NCBI RefSeq assembly: GCF_012935715.1
Contig: NZ_CP052860.1
Location: 3,968,001 to 4,032,000, forward strand
DNA length: 64,000 nt
Direction of reading: 5' to 3'
DNA from: Pseudomonas sp. ADAK13
GTDB lineage: Bacteria > Pseudomonadota > Gammaproteobacteria > Pseudomonadales > Pseudomonadaceae
Of this stretch, positions 37,165 through 46,281 are shown piece after piece. Positions within the stretch are counted from its first letter, which is position 1. The number at the start of each line of letters is the position of its first letter. Below the pieces are notes generated by a model that was not told the DNA's origin, did no database searches, and saw only the letters and a program-made list of their open reading frames with translations. A program made the position numbers and the translations under genes.

Positions 37165-39213
37165 ATGAGTTATCAGGTTCTTGCACGTAAATGGCGTCCG
37201 CGCTCGTTCCGCGAAATGGTCGGCCAGACCCATGTGCTCAAGGCTCTGATCAATGCCTTGGACAGCCAGCGGCTGCACCACGCCTACCTGTTCACCGGTA
37301 CCCGCGGTGTGGGCAAGACCACCATTGCCCGTATCATCGCCAAGTGCCTGAACTGTGAAACCGGCATCACCTCGACGCCCTGCGGTACCTGCTCGGTGTG
37401 CCGGGAAATCGACGAAGGGCGCTTTGTCGACCTGATCGAGATCGACGCGGCCAGCCGCACCAAGGTCGAAGACACCCGCGAGCTGCTCGACAACGTGCAG
37501 TACGCGCCGAGCCGCGGCCGCTTCAAGGTCTACCTGATCGACGAAGTGCACATGCTCTCCAGCCACTCGTTCAACGCGCTGTTGAAAACCCTGGAAGAGC
37601 CGCCGCCCTACGTCAAATTCATCCTGGCCACCACCGACCCGCAGAAACTTCCTGCAACGATTTTGTCGCGGTGCCTGCAGTTCTCCCTGAAAAACATGAC
37701 CCCGGAGCGGGTGGTCGAGCATTTGACCCACGTGCTGGGCGTCGAGAACGTGCCGTTCGAAGACGACGCCTTGTGGCTGTTGGGGCGTGCCGCCGACGGC
37801 TCGATGCGCGACGCCATGAGCCTCACCGACCAGGCCATCGCCTTTGGTGAAGGCAAAGTCATGGCGGCCGATGTGCGGGCGATGCTTGGCACCCTGGACC
37901 ACGGCCAGGTGTTCGACGTGCTGCACGCGCTGATCGAGGGCGACGCCAAGGCGTTGCTCGAAGCCGTGCGCCATCTGTCCGAGCAAGGCCCGGACTGGAA
38001 TGGCGTGCTCTCGGAAATTCTCAACGTGCTGCACCGCGTCGCCATCGCCCAGGCCTTGCCTGAAGGTGTCGACAACGGCCATGGCGACCGCGACCGCGTG
38101 CTGGCCCTGGCCCAGGCGCTGCCGGCCGAAGATGTGCAGTTCTACTACCAGATGGGCCTGATTGGCCGACGTGACTTGCCGTTGGCACCTGACCCGCGCG
38201 GCGGCTTCGAAATGGTCCTGCTGCGGATGCTGGCCTTCAGGCCCGCCGACACGGCGGATGCGCCGAGACAGCCGCTAAAGCCAGTGGGGATCAGCCAGGC
38301 CACAGTTGATTCCGCCAAACCAGTGGCTGGCCCGGCTGTTGTCGCGCCAGTGGTTTCGCCGCCTGCGCCGGTACCGGCCCCGGTAGTTGCCGAGCCCGTA
38401 GCGCCTGTGGTCGTGCCTGAACCGGTGGTTGAGCCGGCGCCTGTGCCAGAAGTCGACTTGCCGTGGAACGACCCGGTAGAAGCCGAAGTCGAGCTGCAGC
38501 CTGCCGTCGAGCCGGTACTGGAAACCGCCGCCGAGCAACCCGAACTGACGCCGATGCCGTCGCCAACCCCGGACAGCGTGGTGCCGGACGCTCCCGAGTG
38601 GGTGTCGGCCCCGGTGCCGGAGCCGACCGTCGCTCAAGTGGACGCCGCTACCCCTGGCACCGACCTCGACGACGAGCCGCCGCTGGACGAAGACTACATC
38701 GAGCCGGACATGGACTCGGCCTACAGCTACCTGGACGACCTGGCCAGCGAGCACACCGCCGAGCCCGCCCCGGAGCCCGAACCTGAACCCGCTGCGATGC
38801 CGGCCACCGGCCTGGCGTTGCAATGGCTGGAACTGTTCCCGAAACTGCCGATTTCCGGCATGACCGGCAGCATCGCCGCCAACTGCACGCTGATTGCCGT
38901 GGATGGCGACCATTGGTTGCTGCACCTGGACCCGGCCCACAGCGCCCTGTTCAACGCGACCCAGCAGCGTCGGCTCAACGATGCCCTGAACCAGTTCCAC
39001 GGACGCACGCTGACCATCAGCATCGAGCTGATCAAGCCCGAGCAGGAAACCCCGGCCCAGGCCGCTTCCCGTCGCCGGGTCAACCGCCAGCGCGAGGCTG
39101 AAGAGTCGATCCACGGTGATCCGCTCATCCAGCAGATGATGGAGCAGTTTGGCGCGGTGGTGCGTCACGATACTATTGAACCTGTAGAAGCCCCGGTTCC
39201 CCAAGCGTCGTAA
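37165..39213 (+). CDS. dnaX: DNA polymerase III subunits gamma/tau
   Basis: 682-residue clamp-loader ATPase of the replicative polymerase. ATG at 37165 ([15 protein letters not shown]). The AAA+ core has Walker A GTRGVGKT (about 45-52), the zinc cysteines CLNCETG…CGTCSVC (about 64-79), Walker B DEVHML and SRC sensor 2-like ILSRCLQF. Clamp-loader domain III ends near 370, then a Pro/Val/Ala/Glu-rich linker (about 375-525), and the C-terminal tau domain, which in E. coli binds DnaB and polymerase. I see no A-AAA-AAG-like slippery heptamer in the linker, so an E. coli-type gamma frameshift is not evident. Followed 43 bases later by ybaB. Confidence 0.96.
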   Translation: MSYQVLARKWRPRSFREMVGQTHVLKALINALDSQRLHHAYLFTGTRGVGKTTIARIIAKCLNCETGITSTPCGTCSVCREIDEGRFVDLIEIDAASRTKVEDTRELLDNVQYAPSRGRFKVYLIDEVHMLSSHSFNALLKTLEEPPPYVKFILATTDPQKLPATILSRCLQFSLKNMTPERVVEHLTHVLGVENVPFEDDALWLLGRAADGSMRDAMSLTDQAIAFGEGKVMAADVRAMLGTLDHGQVFDVLHALIEGDAKALLEAVRHLSEQGPDWNGVLSEILNVLHRVAIAQALPEGVDNGHGDRDRVLALAQALPAEDVQFYYQMGLIGRRDLPLAPDPRGGFEMVLLRMLAFRPADTADAPRQPLKPVGISQATVDSAKPVAGPAVVAPVVSPPAPVPAPVVAEPVAPVVVPEPVVEPAPVPEVDLPWNDPVEAEVELQPAVEPVLETAAEQPELTPMPSPTPDSVVPDAPEWVSAPVPEPTVAQVDAATPGTDLDDEPPLDEDYIEPDMDSAYSYLDDLASEHTAEPAPEPEPEPAAMPATGLALQWLELFPKLPISGMTGSIAANCTLIAVDGDHWLLHLDPAHSALFNATQQRRLNDALNQFHGRTLTISIELIKPEQETPAQAASRRRVNRQREAEESIHGDPLIQQMMEQFGAVVRHDTIEPVEAPVPQAS

Positions 39214-39256
39214 GCCGGGGCCAATAATTGATCCACGTACTTTTGAGGTGATTCCC

Positions 39257-39595
39257 ATGATGAAAGGTGGCATGGCCGGCCTGATGAAGCAGGCGCAGCA
39301 GATGCAGGAAAAGATGGCCAAGATGCAGGAAGAACTGGCCAACGCCGAAGTCACCGGTAAAGCCGGTGGCGATATGGTCAGCGTCGTGATGACCGGTCGT
39401 CACGACATCAAGCGCGTGAGCATCGACCCAAGCGTATTGCCGGGTGTTGGCGAAGATGACCTGGAAATGCTTGAGGCGCTGTTCGCCGCGGCCGTCAACG
39501 ACGCCGTGCGCAAGATCGAAGCCAACAGCCAGGACAAAATGTCCGGTGTGACCGCTGGCATGCAACTGCCACCGGGGATGAAGCTGCCGTTCTGA
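39257..39595 (+). CDS. ybaB: nucleoid-associated protein YbaB/EbfC
   Basis: 112-residue small DNA-binding protein of the YbaB/EbfC family, encoded between dnaX and recR in most gammaproteobacteria. ATG at 39257 ([20 protein letters not shown]), with GAGGTG just before; the frame could start at a GTG 9 bases earlier, which is less likely. N-terminal coiled helix, then the family core [23 protein letters not shown] strong terminator follows. Confidence 0.95.
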   Translation: MMKGGMAGLMKQAQQMQEKMAKMQEELANAEVTGKAGGDMVSVVMTGRHDIKRVSIDPSVLPGVGEDDLEMLEALFAAAVNDAVRKIEANSQDKMSGVTAGMQLPPGMKLPF

Positions 39596-39613
39596 CCGGC
39601 AAGCCCGCGACTG

Positions 39614-39648
39614 AAAATGCCAGGCCCCGTGCCTGGCATTTTTTTTGG
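39614..39648 (+). terminator. terminator of dnaX–ybaB
   Basis: AAAATGCCAGGC and GCCTGGCATTTT around a 5-base loop, followed by a run of T's. Confidence 0.88.
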
Positions 39649-39734
39649 GGGTAAGCTGATCGAACGCGTAACGCTTGAATGCTGTCTGCACCCTATACCG
39701 TTGAATTCAATCACCGATAGAAGGAGCCTCGCTG

Positions 39735-40769
39735 ATGACCGAAGCATTGACCCTCAACCAGCGCATCGTGCTGGTCTCACGCCCTCACGGCGCACCGGTG
39801 CCGGAAAATTTTCGCCTGGAACGCGTCGCGCTGCCGGAACTGGCCGACGGCCAGGTCCTGCTGAAAACCCTTTACCTGTCTCTGGACCCGTACATGCGCG
39901 GGCGCATGAGTGATGCACCGTCCTACGCCGCACCCGTAGAAATCGACGAGGTGATGACCGGTGGCGCTGTCAGCCGTATCGAGCAATCCCGCAATCCCAA
40001 GTTTGAAGTGGGTGACCTGGTGGTCGGCTCCACCGGCTGGCAGAGCCACAGCATCTCCGATGGCCGCAACCTGATTCCGGTGCCCAAGGGCCTGGCCAGT
40101 CCGTCCATGGCCTTGGGTGTGCTGGGGATGCCCGGCATGACCGCCTACATGGGTCTCACGGACATCGGCCAACCCAAGTCCGGGGAAACCCTGGTGGTGG
40201 CGGCGGCTTCCGGTGCGGTGGGCTCGGTGGTCGGCCAGGTGGCGAAGATCAAGGGCCTGCGGGTGGTCGGCGTGGCCGGTGGCGCCGACAAGTGCCGTTA
40301 TGTGGTGGATGAGCTGGGCTTTGATGCGTGCATCGATCACAAGGGCGACAACTTTGCCGAGGAGCTGGCCCAGGCTTGTCCCAAAGGCATCGACATCTAC
40401 TTTGAAAATGTCGGCGGCAAGGTGTTCGACGCGGTGGTGCCGCTGCTGAATGCCAAGGCGCGCATTCCGTTGTGCGGCCTGATCGCCGGCTACAACGCCC
40501 ACGAAGCCCCCAGCGGCCCTGACCGACTGCCTGCGCTGCAGCGCACGTTGCTGACCAAGCGTGTGCGGATCCAGGGCTTTATCGTGTTTGATGACTACGG
40601 CGATCGCCAGCCGGAGTTCCTCAGTGCCATGGCGCCGTGGGTGCGGGACGGCAAGATCAAGTTCCGCGAGGACGTGGTGGAAGGTCTGGAGCAGGCGCCT
40701 GAAGCCTTTATCGGCTTGCTGGAGGGACGTAACTTCGGCAAGTTGGTGGTGCGCGTCGCACAAGATTGA
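39735..40769 (+). CDS. NADP-dependent medium-chain (zinc-less) reductase, CurA-like
   Basis: 344-residue MDR-family oxidoreductase without the structural zinc lobe, like CurA and leukotriene-B4 12-hydroxydehydrogenase types. Features are PYMRGRMSDAPSYAAPVEIDEVM, the nucleotide-binding VVAAASGAVGSVVGQVAKIKG and YFENVGGKVFDAV. These enzymes reduce alpha,beta-unsaturated carbonyls; the substrate here is not known. Ribosome-binding AGAAGGAG precedes the ATG. It sits between ybaB and recR, an insertion relative to the usual dnaX–ybaB–recR order. Confidence 0.88.
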   Translation: MTEALTLNQRIVLVSRPHGAPVPENFRLERVALPELADGQVLLKTLYLSLDPYMRGRMSDAPSYAAPVEIDEVMTGGAVSRIEQSRNPKFEVGDLVVGSTGWQSHSISDGRNLIPVPKGLASPSMALGVLGMPGMTAYMGLTDIGQPKSGETLVVAAASGAVGSVVGQVAKIKGLRVVGVAGGADKCRYVVDELGFDACIDHKGDNFAEELAQACPKGIDIYFENVGGKVFDAVVPLLNAKARIPLCGLIAGYNAHEAPSGPDRLPALQRTLLTKRVRIQGFIVFDDYGDRQPEFLSAMAPWVRDGKIKFREDVVEGLEQAPEAFIGLLEGRNFGKLVVRVAQD

Positions 40770-40834
40770 GCATTTGACGCTAATCCGGGGCGCGGGTATA
40801 AACCGCGTCTCGTTGTTTTGTCGGACCTTTCCCC

Positions 40835-41437
40835 ATGAGCTTCAGCCCCCTGATTCGTCAACTGATCGACGCCCTGCGTACTTTGCCGGGCGTGGGCCAG
40901 AAAACCGCCCAGCGCATGGCGCTGCAACTGCTGGAGCGTGATCGCAGCGGCGGCTCCCGACTGGCCCAGGCCTTGAGCCAGGCCATGGAAGGCGTAGGCC
41001 ATTGCCGCCAGTGCCGCACCCTGACCGAGGAAGAACTCTGCCCGCAATGCGCCGACCCGCGCCGCGACGACACGCTGCTGTGCGTGGTCGAAGGGCCGAT
41101 GGACGTATACGCGGTGGAGCAGACCGGTTACCGCGGGCGTTACTTTGTGCTCAAGGGCCATCTGTCGCCACTGGACGGGCTGGGGCCGGAGGCCATTGGT
41201 ATTCCGCAGTTAGTGACACGGATCGAAGAGCAGGGCACCTTTGTCGAGGTGATCCTCGCCACCAACCCAACGGTGGAAGGCGAAGCGACAGCCCATTACA
41301 TCGCGCAGTTGCTGACCAACAAAGGCCTGATCACTTCGCGTATCGCCCACGGCGTACCGCTGGGTGGCGAGTTGGAACTGGTGGATGGCGGGACCTTGGC
41401 GCATTCATTTGCCGGGCGTAAGCCGATCGCCCTGTAA
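40835..41437 (+). CDS. recR: recombination mediator RecR
   Basis: 200-residue RecR, which with RecF and RecO loads RecA at gaps. N-terminal helix-hairpin-helix ([17 protein letters not shown]), Cys4 zinc finger ([16 protein letters not shown], about 56-71), Toprim domain ([21 protein letters not shown] … [13 protein letters not shown]), and C-terminal [18 protein letters not shown]. Length is exactly that of the family. A REP pair follows. Confidence 0.97.
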   Translation: MSFSPLIRQLIDALRTLPGVGQKTAQRMALQLLERDRSGGSRLAQALSQAMEGVGHCRQCRTLTEEELCPQCADPRRDDTLLCVVEGPMDVYAVEQTGYRGRYFVLKGHLSPLDGLGPEAIGIPQLVTRIEEQGTFVEVILATNPTVEGEATAHYIAQLLTNKGLITSRIAHGVPLGGELELVDGGTLAHSFAGRKPIAL

Positions 41438-41456
41438 CAAACACCGCAGGACAAAA

Positions 41457-41554
41457 ATGTGGGAGCGGGCTTGCTCGCGAAAGCGGTGTATCAGTCAACA
41501 GATGTATCGACTGAACTAGCGCATTCGCGAGCAAGCCCGCTCCCACATTTGTTT
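41457..41554. repeat. REP-type inverted repeat pair (TGTGGGAGCGGGC family)
   Basis: AATGTGGGAGCGGGCTTGCT and its inverse complement at either end of about 98 bases between recR and the acyl-CoA dehydrogenase, with an inner GCGAAAGCG…CGCATTCGC stem. Confidence 0.8.
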
Positions 41555-41638
41555 TGTGGCGTTCAGGAGTCTTTCTTCTTGCTTGATAACCAAGCAAGCG
41601 CTTGGTAAGTTCGCTCCACCTTCCCGTGGAGCTTGCCG

Positions 41639-42787
41639 ATGTCTGCCTATCAGGAATACTTCGACCCCAGCCACCAATTGGTCCGTGACAGCGTGCGACG
41701 TTTCGTCGAGCGCGAGATGTTGCCGGGTATCGAGCAGTGGGAAGAAGCCGAGAGCTTCCCCCGGGAGCTGTACCTCAAGGCTGGCGCGGCGGGGATCCTC
41801 GGCATCGGTTACCCCGAAGCCCTGGGCGGCAGCCACGAAGGTGACCTGTTCGCCAAGGTCGCGGCCAGCGAAGAGCTGATGCGCTGTGGCTCCGGCGGCG
41901 TGGTAGCGGGCTTGGGTTCACTGGATATCGGCTTGCCACCCATCGTCAAATGGGCCCGGCCTGAAGTACGTGATCGTGTCGCACCGCAGGTCTTGTGCGG
42001 CGAGAAGATCTGCGCCCTGGCCGTCACCGAGCCCGGCGGCGGCTCCGATGTCGCCAACCTGCAAACCCGCGCTGTGCGCGACGGCGACCATTACCGGGTC
42101 AGCGGCAGCAAAACCTTTATCACCAGCGGCCAGCGCGCCGACTTCTACACCGTGGCAGTGCGCACCGGTGGGCCGGGGTTTGCCGGTATCAGCCTGTTGT
42201 TGATCGAAAAGGACACCCCCGGATTCACCACCGGTACACCGCTGAAGAAAATGGGCTGGTGGGCGTCGGACACTGCCGAATTGTTCTTCGATGATTGCCG
42301 CGTACCCGTAGGCAATCTGATCGGTGCCGAGAACATGGGCTTCGCCTGCATCATGGGTAACTTCCAGAGCGAGCGGCTGGCCCTGGCCTTGATGGCCAAC
42401 ATGACGGCGCAGATGGCCCTGGAGGAAAGCCTGGAGTGGGCGGCCCGGCGCGAAGCGTTTGGTAAGCCTATCGGCAAGTTCCAGGTGCTCAAGCATCGCC
42501 TGGCGGAAATGGCCACGGCGGTGGAAGTTTCCCGGGAGTTCACCTACCGCCAGGCCGCCAAGATGGCCGCAGGCAAAAGTGTGATCAAGGAGATTTCCAT
42601 GGCCAAGAACCTCGCCACCGATACCGCCGACCGCGTGACCTTCGACGCGGTGCAGATCCTCGGCGGCCAGGGTTACATGCGCGGCAACCTGGTGGAGCGG
42701 CTGTATCGCGACAACCGCATCCTGTCCATCGGTGGCGGGACTCGGGAAGTGATGAACGAAATCATCAGCAAGCAGATGGGCTTGTAA
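41639..42787 (+). CDS. acyl-CoA dehydrogenase
   Basis: 382-residue FAD enzyme that introduces the 2,3 double bond of acyl-CoA. N-terminal helical domain, middle beta domain with CALAVTEPGGGSDVANLQT (FAD/substrate signature 1), and C-terminal helical domain with VQILGGQGYMRGNLVERLYRD (signature 2) near the catalytic-base region. ATG at 41639 (MSAYQEYFDPSHQLV) preferred over a TTG 6 bases earlier. An AAGCGCTTGG palindrome-like element (about 41594-41610) precedes it and could be a TetR-type (PsrA-like) site, which is speculation. Chain-length preference is unknown. Confidence 0.92.
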   Translation: MSAYQEYFDPSHQLVRDSVRRFVEREMLPGIEQWEEAESFPRELYLKAGAAGILGIGYPEALGGSHEGDLFAKVAASEELMRCGSGGVVAGLGSLDIGLPPIVKWARPEVRDRVAPQVLCGEKICALAVTEPGGGSDVANLQTRAVRDGDHYRVSGSKTFITSGQRADFYTVAVRTGGPGFAGISLLLIEKDTPGFTTGTPLKKMGWWASDTAELFFDDCRVPVGNLIGAENMGFACIMGNFQSERLALALMANMTAQMALEESLEWAARREAFGKPIGKFQVLKHRLAEMATAVEVSREFTYRQAAKMAAGKSVIKEISMAKNLATDTADRVTFDAVQILGGQGYMRGNLVERLYRDNRILSIGGGTREVMNEIISKQMGL

Positions 42788-42793
42788 CCCGGA

Positions 42794-43342
42794 TCAACGG
42801 TCCGTCAGCGCAAACTGCGTCAGGCAGAACGTAGGAATGCCCATGTCTTCCAGACGCTGGGACCCACCGAGCTCCGGCAGGTCAATGATCGCTGCCGCTT
42901 CGAAAATCCGTGCGCCCATGCGCCGTGCCAGGTTGGCCGCTGCGATCAGCGTGCCGCCTGTGGCAATCAGGTCATCGAACATCAGCACCGAATCACCTTC
43001 GCACAGGCTGTCGGCGTGCACTTCCAGGAAGGCTTCGCCGTACTCGGTCTGATAACCCTCGGCCAGCACGTCAGCCGGCAGTTTGCCTTGCTTGCGGAAC
43101 AGGATCAGCGGTTTGTTCAACTGGTAGGCAATGATCGAACCGATCAAAAAGCCCCGGGCGTCCATCGCGCCAATGTGCGTGAACTCGGCCTCGACGTAGC
43201 GATGAACGAAGGTGTCGGCCACCAGGCGCAAGGCCTTGGGCGACTGGAACAGCGGCGTGATGTCGCGAAAGATCACCCCAGGCTTGGGGAAGTCGATGAC
43301 TGGGCGAATCAGGGATTTGATGTCGAACGAATCGAAGACCAT
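42794..43342 (-). CDS. apt: adenine phosphoribosyltransferase
   Basis: 182-residue purine-salvage enzyme making AMP from adenine and PRPP. Start at 43342 ([14 protein letters not shown]). Family features are [23 protein letters not shown] and the PRPP loop [15 protein letters not shown]. Its 3' end lies 7 bases from that of the acyl-CoA dehydrogenase (convergent). It may be read together with anr, which ends 80 bases upstream on the same strand. Confidence 0.96.
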   Translation of the reverse strand: MVFDSFDIKSLIRPVIDFPKPGVIFRDITPLFQSPKALRLVADTFVHRYVEAEFTHIGAMDARGFLIGSIIAYQLNKPLILFRKQGKLPADVLAEGYQTEYGEAFLEVHADSLCEGDSVLMFDDLIATGGTLIAAANLARRMGARIFEAAAIIDLPELGGSQRLEDMGIPTFCLTQFALTDR

Positions 43343-43422
43343 CGTCGAGGAGTCCTGGGGCGGAAAACGGACTCGAAGTATACCTGCGACCCAGCCGATT
43401 GGCGCGGCCACAGGTGTCTGGG

Positions 43423-44157
43423 TCAGCCGTCGAGCGAACCGCCAGCCAAAGCGCAGAGCTGGATCGGGTCAAGGATGTGCACTTCCTTGCCCTCGGCTGC
43501 AATCAACTCGTTCTGCTGGAAGCGGGTGAATACGCGGGACACGGTTTCCACCGCGAGGCCCAGGTAATTGCCGATTTCGTTGCGCGACATGCTCAGGCGA
43601 AACTGGTTGGCCGAGAAACCCCGGGCACGGAAGCGCGCGGAGAGGTTGACCAGGAACGTGGCGATCCGCTCGTCGGCGGTTTTCTTCGACAACAGCAGCA
43701 TCATCTGCTGGTCGTCGCGGATTTCCCGGCTCATCACGCGCATCAACTGACGGCGCAATTGTGGCAACTGCAGGGCCAGTTCATCCAGGCGCTCGAACGG
43801 GATTTCACACACCGAGGTGGTTTCCAGGGCCTGGGCCGACACCGGGTGAATCTCGGTGTCCATGCCCGACAGCCCGACCAGCTCGCTGGGCAGGTGGAAA
43901 CCGGTGATCTGCTCTTCGCCGCCATCGCTCAGGCTGAAGGTTTTCAACGCACCCGAACGTACTGCATAAACGGAATCAAACTTGTCGCCCTGGCGAAACA
44001 GGAACTCGCCTTTCTTCAGTGGGCGACCGCGTTTAACGATCTCGTCCAGCGCTTCCATGTCTTCCAAATTCAACGAAAGTGGCAGGCAGAGGGGGGCCAG
44101 GCTGCAATCCTTGCAATGAGCCTGGCTATGAGCGCGCAGTTTAACTGGCTCGGACAT
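43423..44157 (-). CDS. anr: anaerobic transcriptional regulator Anr (FNR type)
   Basis: 244-residue Crp/FNR-family oxygen sensor. The four cysteines for the oxygen-labile [4Fe-4S] cluster are present: Cys15, Cys18, Cys24 near the N-terminus ([10 protein letters not shown]) and one near 115 (TSVCEIPF). The cyclic-nucleotide-like fold follows, then the C-terminal helix-turn-helix with the FNR-type recognition stretch [16 protein letters not shown], where E–SR contacts TTGAT. Targets very likely include the hemN, ccoG and distal cco promoters in this window, which carry TTGAT-N4-ATCAA-like boxes. Confidence 0.96.
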   Translation of the reverse strand: MSEPVKLRAHSQAHCKDCSLAPLCLPLSLNLEDMEALDEIVKRGRPLKKGEFLFRQGDKFDSVYAVRSGALKTFSLSDGGEEQITGFHLPSELVGLSGMDTEIHPVSAQALETTSVCEIPFERLDELALQLPQLRRQLMRVMSREIRDDQQMMLLLSKKTADERIATFLVNLSARFRARGFSANQFRLSMSRNEIGNYLGLAVETVSRVFTRFQQNELIAAEGKEVHILDPIQLCALAGGSLDG

Positions 44158-44259
44158 TTCTTAAATCCTTGTGGGAAAACACACATAAGACGTAAGGGTA
44201 ACGCACTGGGGGGCGATCAGGCCAGCGTGTACAAAAAAGCAGCAGCGGTATAAAGAAAG

Positions 44260-44279
44260 TTGTATCGATGTCGATACAA
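44260..44279 (+). promoter_or_regulatory. perfect 20-base palindrome in the FlxA-like promoter
   Basis: TTGTATCGA (44260-44268), TG, TCGATACAA (44271-44279): 9-base perfect arms 32 bases before the downstream ATG. A TATAAA at 44249-44254 would place the transcription start at its left edge, so it could be a repressor site over +1 or an mRNA hairpin. Confidence 0.55.
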
Positions 44280-44311
44280 GGGTGTCACTCCAAGAGCCGG
44301 AGGCTCAGATC

Positions 44312-44788
44312 ATGCTTTCCATTAGCGCAACCAACCCTGCCATTGTTTCTTCGCTAACCGTGCCTGATGCGAAAAAAGATACCGATGCAGACGATAAAGA
44401 CAAATCGTCTTCTACCGATCGAGCCACTGACACCAAGCCCCAAGGTCTAGTCGTGGATATCTCGGGGGCCGGGCTGAAAGCCTCCAAGGCCAGCACTAAC
44501 TCGAACAAGGACATTGACGACAGCAACCTGAAAGACAACATCAAGCAGCTGTTGAAAATGATTCGCGAGATGAGAAAGCAGCTCGCCGAGAAGATGGCTC
44601 AGCTTTCTGCTGCCATGTCCGACGCCTCCAAGACCCCGCAGGCAAGGCAGGCCAGAGTGGCTGCCTTGCAGAGTGATATCGCGTCATTGCAGGCCGGCTT
44701 GATGACGGCCCAGTCACAGTTGACGAAGGCCTTGAAAGACGAGTCTCCTGAGTCGCAGCTGGAAGCAATGGCCCTGCTGGCGAAGTAG
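44312..44788 (+). CDS. FlxA-like coiled-coil protein
   Basis: 158-residue hydrophilic protein. The first 60 residues are acidic and Ser/Thr/Asp/Lys-rich (low complexity, DAKKDTDADDKDKSSSTD). From about 75 to 150 a heptad-rich coiled coil (NIKQLLKMIREMRKQLAEKM, VAALQSDIASLQAGLMTAQS) matches the FlxA-like family. No signal peptide or membrane helix. ATG at 44312, with GGAGG 8 bases before. It diverges from anr and converges with hemN (7-base gap); an uncharacterised gene is found at this site between anr and hemN in P. aeruginosa too (PA1545), which suggests a conserved link. Function unknown. Confidence 0.75.
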   Translation: MLSISATNPAIVSSLTVPDAKKDTDADDKDKSSSTDRATDTKPQGLVVDISGAGLKASKASTNSNKDIDDSNLKDNIKQLLKMIREMRKQLAEKMAQLSAAMSDASKTPQARQARVAALQSDIASLQAGLMTAQSQLTKALKDESPESQLEAMALLAK

Positions 44789-44795
44789 GACAGGT

Positions 44796-46178
44796 TCAGA
44801 TCACCCGCGAAAATCGTTGCCGATTCTGGTGTTCCAGATAGGCATCGAACACCATGCACACCGAGCGCACCAGCAGGCGTCCCGCCGGTAATACGCGGAT
44901 GCCCTGTGGGTCGACTTCGATCAGCCCGTCCTCGGTCATCGCTTCCAGTTGCGGCCAGAGTTCGTCGAAATAGCCGCGAAAATCGATGTTGAAGGCCTGT
45001 TCGATCTTCTCGAAATTCAGGCTGAAATTGCAGATCAACTGCTGAATCACTTCCCGTCGCAGCCGGTCATCCGTGGTGCATAACAACCCACGGCTGGTGG
45101 CCAGTTGCGCGCCGGCGAGGGCGTTCTGGTAGTGATTCAGGTCGCTGCTGTTCTGGCAGTACAGGTCGCCAATCTGGCTGATCGCCGACACCCCGAGCCC
45201 GATCAAGTCGCAATGCCCGTGGGTGGTGTAGCCCTGGAAGTTGCGTTGCAGGGTGCCTTCTTCCTGGGCGATGGCCAGTTCGTCGTCCGGCAGGGCGAAG
45301 TGGTCCATGCCGATGTAGCGGTAGCCGGCCTGGGTCAACTGCTCGATGGTGGTTTGCAGCATCAGCAGCTTTTCGGCCGGGGAGGGCAGGTCGTCGGTGT
45401 TGATCCGCCGCTGGGGCATGAAACGCTCCGGCAGGTGCGCATAGTTGAACACCGAGAGCCGGTCGGGTTGCAGGCTGATGACTTCCTGCACCGTGCGGGC
45501 GAAATTCAACGGTGTCTGCCTGGGCAGGCCGTAGATCAGGTCGATGTTGATCGAACGAAACTGCAGGGTGCGCGCGGCGTCGATCACCGCCCGGGTTTCT
45601 TCCAGGCTTTGCAGGCGGTTCACGGCCCGCTGCACTTCGGGGTCCAGGTCCTGCAGGCCGATACTGACGCGGTTGAAACCCAGCTCACGCAGCAGGCCCA
45701 TGGTCGCCCAGTCGGCTTCCCGCGGGTCGATTTCAATCCCGTAGTCGCCGGAATCATCGTCCAGCAGGTTGAAGTGCTGGCGCAGCCGGCCCATGACCTG
45801 GCGCAGTTCGTCGTGGCTGAGAAAGGTCGGGGTGCCGCCGCCAAAATGCAGTTGCTCCACCGGCTGTTTCGGGTCGAGGTGACAGGCCACCAGCTGGATT
45901 TCCTGCTCCAGGCGCTGCAGGTAGGCCTGGGCCCGCCCGCGGTCCTTGGTGATGACCTTGTTGCAGGCGCAGTAGTAGCAAATATTCGCGCAGAACGGCA
46001 CATGCACATACAGCGACAAGGGCCGTGCGGCCTTGCGACTGTCGCGCAGGGCGTGGAGCAGGTCGAAAGTGCCGACCTGGCTGTCGAATTGTACGGCGGT
46101 GGGGTACGAGGTGTAGCGCGGCCCCGCCAGGTCGTAGCGGTGAATCAGATCAGCGTCCCAACGAATGGCGTCGAGCAT
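44796..46178 (-). CDS. hemN: oxygen-independent coproporphyrinogen III oxidase
   Basis: 460-residue radical SAM enzyme that makes protoporphyrinogen IX without oxygen, supplying heme when oxygen is low. Start MLDAIRWDADLIHRYDLAG, then RYTSYPTAVQF; the radical SAM CxxxCxxC motif is FCANICYYCACN (about 64-75); further LHFGGGTPTFLS, GLQDLDP and IGMDHFALPDDELA. Located immediately upstream of anr's neighbourhood, on the minus strand, with a near-perfect Anr box 61 bases before its ATG. It supports heme supply to the cbb3 oxidases encoded just upstream. Confidence 0.96.
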   Translation of the reverse strand: MLDAIRWDADLIHRYDLAGPRYTSYPTAVQFDSQVGTFDLLHALRDSRKAARPLSLYVHVPFCANICYYCACNKVITKDRGRAQAYLQRLEQEIQLVACHLDPKQPVEQLHFGGGTPTFLSHDELRQVMGRLRQHFNLLDDDSGDYGIEIDPREADWATMGLLRELGFNRVSIGLQDLDPEVQRAVNRLQSLEETRAVIDAARTLQFRSINIDLIYGLPRQTPLNFARTVQEVISLQPDRLSVFNYAHLPERFMPQRRINTDDLPSPAEKLLMLQTTIEQLTQAGYRYIGMDHFALPDDELAIAQEEGTLQRNFQGYTTHGHCDLIGLGVSAISQIGDLYCQNSSDLNHYQNALAGAQLATSRGLLCTTDDRLRREVIQQLICNFSLNFEKIEQAFNIDFRGYFDELWPQLEAMTEDGLIEVDPQGIRVLPAGRLLVRSVCMVFDAYLEHQNRQRFSRVI

Positions 46179-46238
46179 GCGGGCGTTCCCCCGGATAGGC
46201 TAGTGGGCCGAGTCTAGGGGCTGGGTGCAGGGGCCATC

Positions 46239-46252
46239 TTGATTTGCATCAA
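46239..46252 (-). promoter_or_regulatory. Anr box in the hemN promoter
   Basis: TTGATTTGCATCAA, a perfect TTGAT-N4-ATCAA. A TAGACT hexamer on the minus strand (46216-46211) is centred about 32 bases from the box centre, the spacing of an FNR class II promoter (box at -41.5). Confidence 0.85.
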
Positions 46253-46281
46253 CGGGGAGCGGCGCTATGCCACATGGCCTT

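Noticed and set aside
41457..41554. possible small CRISPR-like unit from repeated TGTGGGAGCG
   Set aside because: Only one inverted pair, no direct repeats with spacers; typical REP pair.
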